Assembly: GCA_011322515.1 (NCBI GenBank)
Contig: DRMS01000298.1
Coordinates: 1 to 12,855, forward strand
Direction: 5' to 3'
Origin: Leucothrix mucor
Lineage (GTDB): Bacteria; Pseudomonadota; Gammaproteobacteria; Thiotrichales; Thiotrichaceae
DNA length: 12,855 nucleotides
Within the stretch, counting starts at the first letter, position 1; every line of letters starts with the position of its first letter. Both the position numbers and the translations under genes were made by a program. The notes beneath the pieces were generated by a model that saw only the letters and a list, made by a program, of their open reading frames with translations, was not told the origin of the DNA and searched no databases. Shown piece by piece: positions 1 to 7,389 of the stretch.

Positions 1-303
1 ATCGACATTAAAAAAGGCGCATTCCCATGGGCAGCCAGTGGTCGCTCGTTAAGTATTGGACGCAATGAAGGACTAACCAAAGTCTTATTTGATAAAAAAT
101 CAGGTCAGTTAATTGGTGCAGGTATTGTTGGCACTAATGCAGGTGAATTAATCGCCGAAGCCGTGCTAGCACTAGAAATGGGAGCCGATGCAGAAGATAT
201 TGGACTGACTATTCATCCTCACCCTACCCTTTCTGAAACACTTAACTTTGCAGCTGAGGTTGCGGAAGGGACTTGTACTGATATTTATATGCCTAAGAAG
301 TAG
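1..303 (+). CDS. lpdA: Dihydrolipoamide dehydrogenase (E3), C-terminal fragment
   Basis: The open frame runs in from the left edge and stops with TAG at 301-303, leaving the last 100 residues of a protein that normally has about 470. This is the dimerisation domain of the FAD-dependent E3 subunit, which reoxidises the lipoyl arms of 2-oxoacid dehydrogenase complexes and passes electrons to NAD+. Visible signatures are 'GAGIVGTNAGELI' (fragment residues 39-51), typical of the interface domain, and 'HPHPTLSE' (72-79). In that motif His74 and Glu79 match the catalytic His-Glu pair known from the family (E. coli His444/Glu449). The C-terminus 'TDIYMPKK' is the usual short basic tail. The start and the redox-active disulfide lie outside the window. 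The family call is firm; which 2-oxoacid complex it serves cannot be told here. Confidence 0.95.
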   Translation: MDIKKGAFPWAASGRSLSIGRNEGLTKVLFDKKSGQLIGAGIVGTNAGELIAEAVLALEMGADAEDIGLTIHPHPTLSETLNFAAEVAEGTCTDIYMPKK

Positions 304-401
304 TATTTTAGGTATAGAGCTCTCCCTCTAAAAATAAAATAGAGGTTGATAAAACAGTATTGTGTGTTAGAGCGTTTGTTCTTGAGATAGTGTATTTTAC
401 T

Positions 402-447
402 GAAAAGCTGAAGCTTTCACTCCTTGGAATGAAAGCTTCAGCTTTTC
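402..447. terminator. Perfect 18-bp hairpin, candidate bidirectional terminator
   Basis: The left arm GAAAAGCTGAAGCTTTCA (402-419) and right arm TGAAAGCTTCAGCTTTTC (430-447) are exact reverse complements around a 10-nt loop. The stem begins with an A-run and ends with TTTTC, so on either strand the transcript would end in a short U-run that is part of the stem. It lies 98 bp after the lpdA stop and also downstream of the minus-strand operon. A Rho-independent terminator working in both directions is the simplest reading. The U-run is only four long, so a dispersed palindrome is an alternative. Confidence 0.55.
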
Positions 448-527
448 CCTCTCTATACAGGATACCTGTATTAAAACTCAATAACTTACATTTCTATTTA
501 ATAATAGTGTCCTGATAGAGATTCACT

Positions 528-684
528 TAGGAAACTCCAAGCAATGGTTTTACCAATCTTACTAGCCCTTTTGTTCCTGCTTGAATCATCTCAATCGTTG
601 TGTAGTTGCGTAGAGCAACTATATGCCTCTTGGGTACAAAAAATCAGCACAATATAGGTAAATTCATTACTTGAAACTTCCTTA
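528..684. mobile_element. MITE-like element, copy 1 (about 157 bp)
   Basis: The left end 'TAGGAAACTCCAAGCAATG' (from 528) is matched in inverse by the right end: the reverse complement of the right tip reads 'TAAGGAAGTTTCAAGTAATG'. This gives imperfect terminal inverted repeats of about 27 bp. The whole stretch aligns with 2414-2579 in the same orientation, for example the exact block 'TTGAATCATCTCAATCGTTG'. An internal hairpin AGTTGC-GTAGA-GCAACT is also kept. There is no ORF of useful size, so movement would depend on a transposase elsewhere. TA at the tips could be the target duplication, but the exact edges are uncertain by a few bases. Confidence 0.7.
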
Positions 685-702
685 TTAAATTTTATCTTGA
701 TG

Positions 703-729
703 ACTGAAAAGCTGAAGCTTTCACTCCTT
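703..729. repeat. 27-bp direct repeat of one hairpin arm
   Basis: Positions 703-729 repeat positions 399-425 exactly, from 'ACTGAAAAGC' through 'TCACTCCTT'. This covers the whole left arm of the 402-447 hairpin and part of its loop, but the right arm is absent. Read on the minus strand, the copy still forms a small GAAAGC-TTCA-GCTTTtC hairpin 91 bp beyond the stop of the 520-aa gene, so it might act as a weak terminator there. The two copies flank the MITE-like element at 528-684. Confidence 0.7.
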
Positions 730-819
730 TTATCAGGAAATTATTTATCTGAAAACTATTCTTTTTTCTGTGTACTCTGTGTTCCCATGCTCCTGTGTAG
801 AGCGAGGGAAGCGTATTTT

Positions 820-2382
820 TTAACGTAGCAACACCCTAAAGCGAACCTGAAAAGCAGGTGCATCTGCCGCTGTTTTAGCTGAAAACTGCCCACTTGGTGT
901 TACTTTAATATTAGTTACATTAGTATCCACACCATCTGCATCTGCAACAGGCGTGTAGTTAAAACTCGCACCACCGTCATTTGAAAAGCTAATATTATCT
1001 GTGTTACTGCCTAAACTTAAGAAGTTATAAGAAAGCCCGCTTGCAACCACACCATTATTAAATTTTACAGGTCCACTTCCCGCACTTGCAATATCTGCAA
1101 CATAAAGCGCTGTTGATGCGGGTATTGCGTCTACAATGGCGATTGAATTGTTGTCTGTTGCGCTAGCACCGTTATTGGTTGCGGTAATCGTGTACTCAAT
1201 CAGTGCACCAGGGATCGCTTTTGGTGATATTGCGCCATTGATAGGGTCGGAGATTGTTGCACTGGTTTTTTTCATGGATATTTCAGGTAGTTGCATTTCA
1301 GCTGTGCCTAGTGTGGCAACCACAAGACTCCATTCAATATCATCAAGTTTTACCCAGCTACGAAAAACATTATCAGTAGCAAAAGTAGTGTTAAAACTAA
1401 CTGTTATTGTTTGACCTGCGTAAGGGGCTAAATTGAGAGAACCTTGTTGCCAACCTGCATCGACTAAAGAAACAGAATACTGATTTCTTCGACCAATTCC
1501 TGTTGTTTTAATGGTGAGTGCATTGCCTGTATTGGCAATATTTAACTGAGTGTGATCAATGACTGTATTGTCAATGCTTATCTGAAAAAGGTCATAATCT
1601 ATACTGTCATAGGCTTGTAGTTGAAAAAAGAAGTTCAAGCGTCCCATATTGCTTGCAGGAACCGTAATGGACTTACTGATCGTTATTTTCTCTTTTTGCC
1701 CGTTAGGACCATCCTCGCACTTATTACGATAACCGAGTAAATGCCATTTTCGTCCCGTGGTTGAAGCAGGGCTATTTGTGTTATTTGGCGAGGTGTCAGC
1801 ATTATTGATTGCTTGGTCACTACACGTTAGTGTTCCGCTATAGTTGTCGCCATAAGTAGTGTCATAAACCTCATTGTTCTGTGCGCCATTGGCATTTATG
1901 CTAGAAGTTATCCAACCCGTGGGGATTGCTCCATCGGAGTGCTCAAAGTTACCATTGATTGGTGCTTGAGAGCTTATTGCTTTAGCGCCATTTTCAATGC
2001 TATCAAAATAGAGGTAGTAAACACTGGGACCTGCATCTTCAAGAATGAATTTAATTTCGCCCTGAGCATTTGAAGCGGGATCGAGTACGCCATTATATAG
2101 CCGCTCTGAGTATTCTTGTTGTAGTACAAGTGCTTCATTGGGGCGCACGATACGTAGTGAGTTGCTGTCGAATGTTCCTGTAACCCCAAGCTGAGTCATT
2201 AAGGTATTAAAATTCACGTCGAATTTAATGGTGCTATTGATAGTGGCATTTGCAGGCACATTGATAGGCACGCGGTAATGCCAGTTAGGTGCGGTCGTTG
2301 CATTATTGGTGTCATACCATGCAAGGGTATTGGCTGATACCAATACAAGTAGTAGTGCGATGAGGGCTTTTATTATTTTCAT
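820..2382 (-). CDS. Secreted protein with jelly-roll-like region and C-terminal DUF11-like domain
   Basis: 520 aa. The signal peptide is clear: MKIIK, then a hydrophobic core to about residue 19, with probable cleavage at SANTLA/WY (residue 21). Residues about 33-130 ('WHYRVPINVP', 'SNSLRIVRPN') form a beta-rich region I do not recognise confidently. Residues about 141-355 start with 'NGNFEHSDGAIPTGW' and include 'DLFQISIDN' and 'WVKLDDIEW'; they look like a carbohydrate-binding-type beta-sandwich. Residues about 368-520 resemble a DUF11 domain ('IPGALIEYTITATNNGA', 'ISFSNDGGASF') and end in a beta-strand 'FQVRFRVLLR'. Cys187 and Cys222 could form a disulfide. It is the last gene of the surface cluster but is set apart by 308 bp with a MITE copy, so it may have its own promoter. 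The start lacks a clear Shine-Dalgarno site; it is chosen for the signal peptide. Exact function is unknown; an adhesin or surface structural role is inferred. Confidence 0.85.
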   Translation of the reverse strand: MKIIKALIALLLVLVSANTLAWYDTNNATTAPNWHYRVPINVPANATINSTIKFDVNFNTLMTQLGVTGTFDSNSLRIVRPNEALVLQQEYSERLYNGVLDPASNAQGEIKFILEDAGPSVYYLYFDSIENGAKAISSQAPINGNFEHSDGAIPTGWITSSINANGAQNNEVYDTTYGDNYSGTLTCSDQAINNADTSPNNTNSPASTTGRKWHLLGYRNKCEDGPNGQKEKITISKSITVPASNMGRLNFFFQLQAYDSIDYDLFQISIDNTVIDHTQLNIANTGNALTIKTTGIGRRNQYSVSLVDAGWQQGSLNLAPYAGQTITVSFNTTFATDNVFRSWVKLDDIEWSLVVATLGTAEMQLPEISMKKTSATISDPINGAISPKAIPGALIEYTITATNNGASATDNNSIAIVDAIPASTALYVADIASAGSGPVKFNNGVVASGLSYNFLSLGSNTDNISFSNDGGASFNYTPVADADGVDTNVTNIKVTPSGQFSAKTAADAPAFQVRFRVLLR

Positions 2383-2690
2383 TTTTATGGGGTATTGTTA
2401 ATAGATTGTGTTATAAGGAAGTTCCAAGCAATGATTGTACCCATCTTACTTGCCCTTTTGCTCCTGCTTGAATCATCTCAATCGTTGCGTAGAGAGCAAC
2501 TATGCACCTCTTGAGATGCTCTAATCAGGAACAAAAAATCAACGTAATATTGGTAAATTCATTACTTGGAACGTCTTCAATTGGTTTGTTTCGTAAACTC
2601 CATGCCCTAGAAATAAAGTCTAATTTTTTATTCTCATGTTCCAAATATAGGGATAAGAGGTTTTTTTATATCTTCTTTGTTTTCCATGAT
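2383..2690. other. Intergenic gap of 308 bp, non-coding
   Basis: This gap lies between the barrel gene and the 520-aa gene, both on the minus strand. 2414-2579 is a MITE-like copy. The rest is AT-rich, with a T-run at 2661-2667, and I find no strong terminator stem next to the barrel gene's stop. A plus-strand reading frame passes through it but runs across the MITE, has no family features and overlaps the 3' end of the barrel gene, so I do not call it. Confidence 0.6.
2414..2579. mobile_element. MITE-like element, copy 2 (about 166 bp)
   Basis: The left tip 'TAAGGAAGTTCCAAGCAATG' and the reverse complement of the right tip, 'TGAAGACGTTCCAAGTAATG', agree at most positions, and the similarity continues to about 28 bp on each side. 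The interior matches copy 1 at 528-684 in the same orientation, with a few indels. The largest is a longer stretch around 2512-2532 where copy 1 has only a few bases. The central stem GTTGC-GTAGAGA-GCAAC is kept although the loop differs. No ORF is carried. It sits inside the surface cluster and could alter read-through from the barrel gene to the 520-aa gene. Confidence 0.7.
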
Positions 2691-5600
2691 TTATCGAGCA
2701 TACTTTTCATTAAGCTTCAATGACTCCTGATCAAACTTATACAAAATCTGCGTAAAGAATCCCTCAGCCGTATAGCCACTCGTATCAAATTCATTATCAC
2801 TAAAGCCTTCAATATTATATCCAAGGCTAATTTTGGTATTTTTAGCAGGTGATGCACTGACCGAAACACCTGCTACTTTTTCTAAATTGTCATTTTCCCA
2901 ATCATGCGAATAGCCTATATGTGCACCAATCGACCAGAGCTTATCTAATTTATAGTTAGCCTCGATCAAACCAACATCTAAGGTGCTATTTTTTTGTTGT
3001 TCAGCATCATCGGTTGCCAAAATATGTTGTATACCGTGATGTAAACCAACATCAAAATCATCTATTTTCTTATTGATATGAATATTATTAATCAGTTTTC
3101 TGCTGTGTTTGCTAACGCCCTTATGACTATCTGATTCATCAATATAATCAAGGCGTTCAAGCACACTGTAACGGGCATTAAAGGGTTGCCATGCCGCCCC
3201 CATACTGACTATTGTTTGCTGGCGCGTATCGCTATTGTCTTTTTTTGCATGCAGTGATTTTATTTTGGCATTAAGGCGCTTGCCATCTGCTATTTTATGA
3301 TCAAGTTCTAGTTGCAGATTGATCTTATCTTCACGCTCACCATCACGTAATTCAATGCGTCCTAATGTACTCCAGTTAGCATTGTTCCACTTATAAGCAA
3401 GAGCTGTAGCAATATAATCATCACGAGTACTGCCATGATCAGGGATGCTATTATCCGTTGCGGTTGATTGCTTTATTGTTGAGTCAATAGTGGTGGCATG
3501 ATCCAGCGTAAAGTCAATAATAAGCTGATCACTTAACTTGACATGCTGCGATAATCCCACCATTGCGTAGACCATTGACTTATCGAGTTGATCTTCACGA
3601 TTAATAGAGGTTTTCACTTTAGCGCCCTCCCATAACGGGCTGCTAATACCAACGCGGGAGCTTTGTGTGATTGACTCGCCATCATCACTGACCTCATGCT
3701 CCGCAAATAGAGAGACTTTATCAGTGACCACAACATCAACACCAACAGTGGCACGGTCTGGATCATTAATGGTGTGATTACTTCCCACTAAATTTTTCTC
3801 TAGTTTGCCATGCAAGGTGGCTTTTTTGTCCTTAGTTGAAAGTGTGCCACCTAATAAAAGTGCGGTTGTTTGTGAGCTTTCATTGCTGCTTTTATTTCTC
3901 GAATAACGCATTCCCACTGATAGGCTGGCGCGGTTAAATTTCTTATCCGCTTTGATAGAAAGACGCTGAGTTGTATCGCCATGCTGTAAGTTTTTCTGTT
4001 GCGATAACTCGCCTTTAAGCTGTGTTTTAGCCTCTAATTTATAGCGGCTATTAATGCCTATTTTCTGACTACCTTGTTCACTAATTTTCTGCTGACCTAG
4101 ACCAAAACCATCCTCTTTATGACGTATATAAGCGCTAGTTTCACTTTTGAGAGTGGTTTTCTTGGCTTCTAACAACCATGCTTTACCTTTTATATTTTGA
4201 CTATTGCTTTTGGTTTGTGATTGTGCAATTTCTGCTTTTATTTCAAGCTTATCAGTTGGTTTGTAGTTGCCGTCAAATCCAATTAAGCGACCTATTGAGT
4301 TATCATTATTACCTTCATGTAGCAATGTAAGCCCTGTTTCTGCTTTACCCTTATCAAATTTCATCGCAATACGCCCCCCTGCGGTTAGCATTTTTTTATT
4401 GCCATCATCCGTTTCATAGTCAACAATAATAAAATTAGTATTGAGATTTTTATCGCGTCCAGAAATAGGGAATTTAAAGAATAGAGTGCGACTATTATAA
4501 TCAATATCATAATCTTTATGGCGCGTTAGCTTGCGTGATGTGACCACTTTGCCACTGTCAAATTGGTCGCGTGTTTCAATACGGATTATTTCACTGTTTT
4601 GCACAATAGAACGGCTTAGATAATACAATCCTGAAGTTCCATCACCTGCTATTTCGTCGCGCTGATGGCGTTTTTCGGTATGGCTGGCAAAGAAATTATA
4701 GCTAATTTTATCATCCTTATATTCACTGTGTATTCCACCCAATGCGCGTTCATAGCGTGATAACTCAGTCACCGTCAAGCCTGTGCGATAATCACCAAAT
4801 AAGGCATAAAATTGATTTTTCTCTAGCTTAAGAAATAGCTTATTGGAGCTGGTTGCTTCATATTGATTGCTAGATTTATCCGCATAAACGGTATACCACG
4901 CCTCAGGATCAATATTTCCACCCAGCTCAGCACCCTTTTCATTATTGGGATTACCCTGTTTTTTAGCCGTGTCATAAGAGAGCGTTAGCAGATAGTCACC
5001 CTTGACTCTACCCTTGGCAAATAAGGCGATACGACCCTGCTGATAATTTTCAGTAATGCCCTTATCGGCTAGTGAGCGCATATTTCCAGTTAATTTTCTA
5101 TGCGCCAATGTACCTTCGGCTATACCAACTAAAATCCAGTTACGTAATTTTGGCTTTAGCCAAACATTAATAGTTTGTGTTTTATTGCCAAGAATAATAT
5201 CAAGACTGACCTTGCCAGATCGTGAGGTCGGCGTTAGCTTGATCTGTGCTATTCCACCTTGTTTAATATAATATTTATGCTTGCCTTTGATGCTCGCATC
5301 ATCCATTGACTCCTCATCATCTTGTTTGCTTTGATAATCACTGTTTTTAAGACTGAAATAGCCATGCGTATTCGCACGCATGGGGAAACCATCTTCATCT
5401 TTTACACGGATAGTGATAATGGGTACACTTTTTCCATCGGCAATCAATAGCGATTCTTTTTCCAAATAGTCAACACTCGACGGCGTTCCTGAAAAGTGGA
5501 TGATATGTGTTTTTCGATCTATTTCCTTGCCATTTTTATCCAATAAAATAGCCGTTAAACTATTATTTCGCTGCTTGGTATTTATATCAACCCCTCGCCA

Positions 5601-7304
5601 ACGGCGAATAGTCAGTGTGCCTAATGTATTAGTCACCCCCCCATCGTAATTGAGCATACTAATGGGCTTGCCATTAAGGCGTAGTTTTATTTTATTTTTG
5701 GGTGAATATTTTATCGCTATTTTTGTGGAGGCAATAGCAGGCACATACTGATGCGGCGGCCATAAAATCTCAAAACCTGCCTTAGCATTATTTGCGAATT
5801 GTTTAGTGTATTTTTTTAATGGATCACTACGTTTTACCTTAGTATTCTTTGTATTATCTCCTTCGTGCAAAGAGGATGATTTATATTTCGCCACATAGAA
5901 ATCAGCACGCCAAAGTGTTTTGCTATCAACAAATTTTGAAATAGAACTACCCGCATGGTCATTATTCGCGCCGCACTCAATGGCATGATAACCATCAGGA
6001 AGGCTATCAATATCCAGTTGTATCACATGCGCCTGCTGGCTAAGACCTTCCATATGCCAATAGCCATCATGATCACTTAAAACACTACGCCCTGACTCGG
6101 TATAAAATCGAGCATTCGCTAGTGCTTTTCTAGAGTTATTTTTTTCACAACCAATATAAACACGCCCTGTGATGATCGTTGTATTTGTCATTAGGACATC
6201 ATTTATTTTTACACTAGCTTCAGCACTATTAGACGTGTCATTTTGAGAAAATGCTTGTGCATAGTTGATAGCCGTTGTTGCAGGTGTATTGATGCCAACC
6301 TTTGTTTTGTAGCGTAATACCCATCCTGAATCCACATTGCTAGGCATATTGCCAAGCTTAAAAATAAGTGAACGACCTTGGATAATAAGGGCGCTGGCTG
6401 GTAATGCTTTATTATTTAATACCGCTGTTTTGTTGAGGTAACGTAGCCCAACAGGTAAAGTGTCGCGTATCTCTATATCATTTAAGGGTTTATCGACACT
6501 GCTATTGTGCAGTCTAATTTCATAGCTAATTGAGTCGCCAATTGAGGCATTTTCTTTATCCGCTATTTTAGTTAAATTAAGCGTACCAACAGGGTCAATA
6601 AGTGCTGCGGTTGCGCTAATATCAGAGCTATCAACTTGGTCACGATAAGTTACGGTAAGTTTTGCACCACGCGCCACATTAAATTGACCATCAAAACTAA
6701 CACCTGTACCCAAATGTGTTGGCACAGCACCAATAAAAATCCCTGAACTGGGGGATGTCTCCTTTAATTGAATCACTTCTTTATCGCCTGTTTCAGGAAT
6801 GATAACAGTAACAAAGATCGTTTCAGTTTTTAAAGAATCATGATTTTGATCAAAGTCCTGCACCCGAATAATAATAGGCTCATTAGCAATAAATTGATGT
6901 GCATCCACTATTTTTACAGGCTCCGAAAATATCACTTTATCGCCATTAATTCGCCTAATATTATTAAGAGGACTCCACAGCTTTCCACCACTTTCACTGC
7001 TGTTATAAGATGCGGGCATTAGCACTGTATCATCTCCACCATCAGAAAGGCGGTGGAAGCTAATAATTGAGGGGGTGTAAGCATCGGTTGTGATGGCTAT
7101 AGATGCGTTTAGTGTTTCTTGTGAGCCATCAATAGAGTAATTTGCGGTTGCTGTATTGCTGATAATAGTGTCGGCTAGTGTGGCTGCGTTTATTGGGTTT
7201 ATTGTGCTTAGAATAAGTAATAATGCCATCATAACAGACAGCAGTATGCGCAGGCTTGAGCTAGCCTGTTTATTGCTATTTGTTATTGGGGTTAATGAGT
7301 GCAT
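2691..7304 (-). CDS. Large outer-membrane protein: DUF11 and Ig-like modules plus C-terminal beta-barrel
   Basis: 1537 aa. The signal peptide has a long n-region and the core 'ILLSVMMALLLILS', with cleavage near PINA/AT (residue 40). A segment related to its neighbours follows ('SNTATANYSIDGSQE', 49-63). Then come a beta module at about 140-225 ('IIRVQDFDQN', 'ETSPSSGIFIGAVP'), a DUF11-type domain at about 241-366 ('SYEIRLHNSS', 'IEIRDTLPVGLRYL') and an SdrB/carboxypeptidase-regulatory-like fold at about 378-470 ('ITGRVYIGCEKN', 'SDHDGYWHMEGL'). After these come a less clear region and an invasin-like Ig region at about 612-715 ('LLIADGKSVPIITIRVKDED'). From about 720 to the end, alternating polar and hydrophobic strands with charged turns indicate an outer-membrane barrel; the last strong strand is 'FFTQILYKF'. 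This architecture recurs in proteobacterial DUF11 proteins of unknown role. I infer an anchor or exporter for the small secreted neighbours. The start has only A/T-rich sequence upstream and no Shine-Dalgarno site; the alternative Met25/Met26 would cut into the signal peptide. Confidence 0.88.
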   Translation of the reverse strand: MHSLTPITNSNKQASSSLRILLSVMMALLLILSTINPINAATLADTIISNTATANYSIDGSQETLNASIAITTDAYTPSIISFHRLSDGGDDTVLMPASYNSSESGGKLWSPLNNIRRINGDKVIFSEPVKIVDAHQFIANEPIIIRVQDFDQNHDSLKTETIFVTVIIPETGDKEVIQLKETSPSSGIFIGAVPTHLGTGVSFDGQFNVARGAKLTVTYRDQVDSSDISATAALIDPVGTLNLTKIADKENASIGDSISYEIRLHNSSVDKPLNDIEIRDTLPVGLRYLNKTAVLNNKALPASALIIQGRSLIFKLGNMPSNVDSGWVLRYKTKVGINTPATTAINYAQAFSQNDTSNSAEASVKINDVLMTNTTIITGRVYIGCEKNNSRKALANARFYTESGRSVLSDHDGYWHMEGLSQQAHVIQLDIDSLPDGYHAIECGANNDHAGSSISKFVDSKTLWRADFYVAKYKSSSLHEGDNTKNTKVKRSDPLKKYTKQFANNAKAGFEILWPPHQYVPAIASTKIAIKYSPKNKIKLRLNGKPISMLNYDGGVTNTLGTLTIRRWRGVDINTKQRNNSLTAILLDKNGKEIDRKTHIIHFSGTPSSVDYLEKESLLIADGKSVPIITIRVKDEDGFPMRANTHGYFSLKNSDYQSKQDDEESMDDASIKGKHKYYIKQGGIAQIKLTPTSRSGKVSLDIILGNKTQTINVWLKPKLRNWILVGIAEGTLAHRKLTGNMRSLADKGITENYQQGRIALFAKGRVKGDYLLTLSYDTAKKQGNPNNEKGAELGGNIDPEAWYTVYADKSSNQYEATSSNKLFLKLEKNQFYALFGDYRTGLTVTELSRYERALGGIHSEYKDDKISYNFFASHTEKRHQRDEIAGDGTSGLYYLSRSIVQNSEIIRIETRDQFDSGKVVTSRKLTRHKDYDIDYNSRTLFFKFPISGRDKNLNTNFIIVDYETDDGNKKMLTAGGRIAMKFDKGKAETGLTLLHEGNNDNSIGRLIGFDGNYKPTDKLEIKAEIAQSQTKSNSQNIKGKAWLLEAKKTTLKSETSAYIRHKEDGFGLGQQKISEQGSQKIGINSRYKLEAKTQLKGELSQQKNLQHGDTTQRLSIKADKKFNRASLSVGMRYSRNKSSNESSQTTALLLGGTLSTKDKKATLHGKLEKNLVGSNHTINDPDRATVGVDVVVTDKVSLFAEHEVSDDGESITQSSRVGISSPLWEGAKVKTSINREDQLDKSMVYAMVGLSQHVKLSDQLIIDFTLDHATTIDSTIKQSTATDNSIPDHGSTRDDYIATALAYKWNNANWSTLGRIELRDGEREDKINLQLELDHKIADGKRLNAKIKSLHAKKDNSDTRQQTIVSMGAAWQPFNARYSVLERLDYIDESDSHKGVSKHSRKLINNIHINKKIDDFDVGLHHGIQHILATDDAEQQKNSTLDVGLIEANYKLDKLWSIGAHIGYSHDWENDNLEKVAGVSVSASPAKNTKISLGYNIEGFSDNEFDTSGYTAEGFFTQILYKFDQESLKLNEKYAR

Positions 7305-7327
7305 TTTTATTATTTTTATTATTTTTA
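7304..7327. repeat. 9-bp tandem repeat abutting the barrel gene's start codon
   Basis: On the + strand the unit TTTTTATTA occurs at 7304-7312 and 7313-7321, followed by a partial TTTTTA at 7322-7327. On the coding strand this is an A-rich leader ending in the ATG itself, occupying the place where a Shine-Dalgarno site would be. Change in unit number would alter leader length without touching the reading frame. Confidence 0.75.
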
Positions 7328-7344
7328 GTGGGGTCTTATTACGT

Positions 7345-7381
7345 GGCTCCAGCTGTTTAATGTAGTTTGATAGCTGGAGCC
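7345..7381 (-). promoter_or_regulatory. Intergenic hairpin between the 333-aa gene and the barrel gene
   Basis: GGCTCCAGCT (7345-7354) and AGCTGGAGCC (7372-7381) are a perfect 10-bp inverted repeat around a 17-nt loop. In the direction of transcription it begins 8 nt after the stop of the 333-aa gene and ends 40 nt before the barrel gene's start. It is G+C-rich in an A+T-rich setting. No U-run follows on the coding strand (the sequence continues ACGTAATAAGACCCC), so it does not look like a normal intrinsic terminator. A stem that protects the upstream mRNA from 3' exonucleases, giving more 333-aa protein than barrel protein, fits best. This role is inferred. Confidence 0.6.
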
Positions 7382-7389
7382 AAAATAAC

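Larger units (their letters stand above)
304..819. other. Convergent intergenic region, 516 bp, non-coding
   Basis: This gap separates the ends of two convergent genes (lpdA on +, the 520-aa surface protein on -). I see no convincing coding sequence. It holds a perfect 18-bp inverted repeat (402-447), a MITE-like element (about 528-684), a 27-bp direct repeat of one hairpin arm (703-729) and, at about 761-812, short stretches resembling degraded dispersed repeats. These last are 'CTCTGTGTTCCCATGCTCCT' and a TTCCC/GGGAA pair at 782-786 and 806-810. Accumulated repeats between convergent genes fit a stretch under little constraint. Confidence 0.7.

Noticed and set aside
1136..1414. 92-codon plus-strand reading frame inside the 520-aa gene
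   Set aside because: It lies wholly antisense to a gene with a clear signal peptide and domain; there is no independent support. Other antisense frames inside the barrel, 333-aa and channel genes were rejected for the same reason.
2637..2690. Minus-strand mini-frame of 17 codons (MENKED...) just after the barrel gene
   Set aside because: It is very short, with no ribosome site and low-complexity lysine-rich content; chance is enough to explain it.
2502..2723. 73-codon plus-strand reading frame in the gap after the barrel gene
   Set aside because: It begins inside MITE copy 2, runs over the 3' end of the barrel gene, has no Shine-Dalgarno site and no recognisable features.
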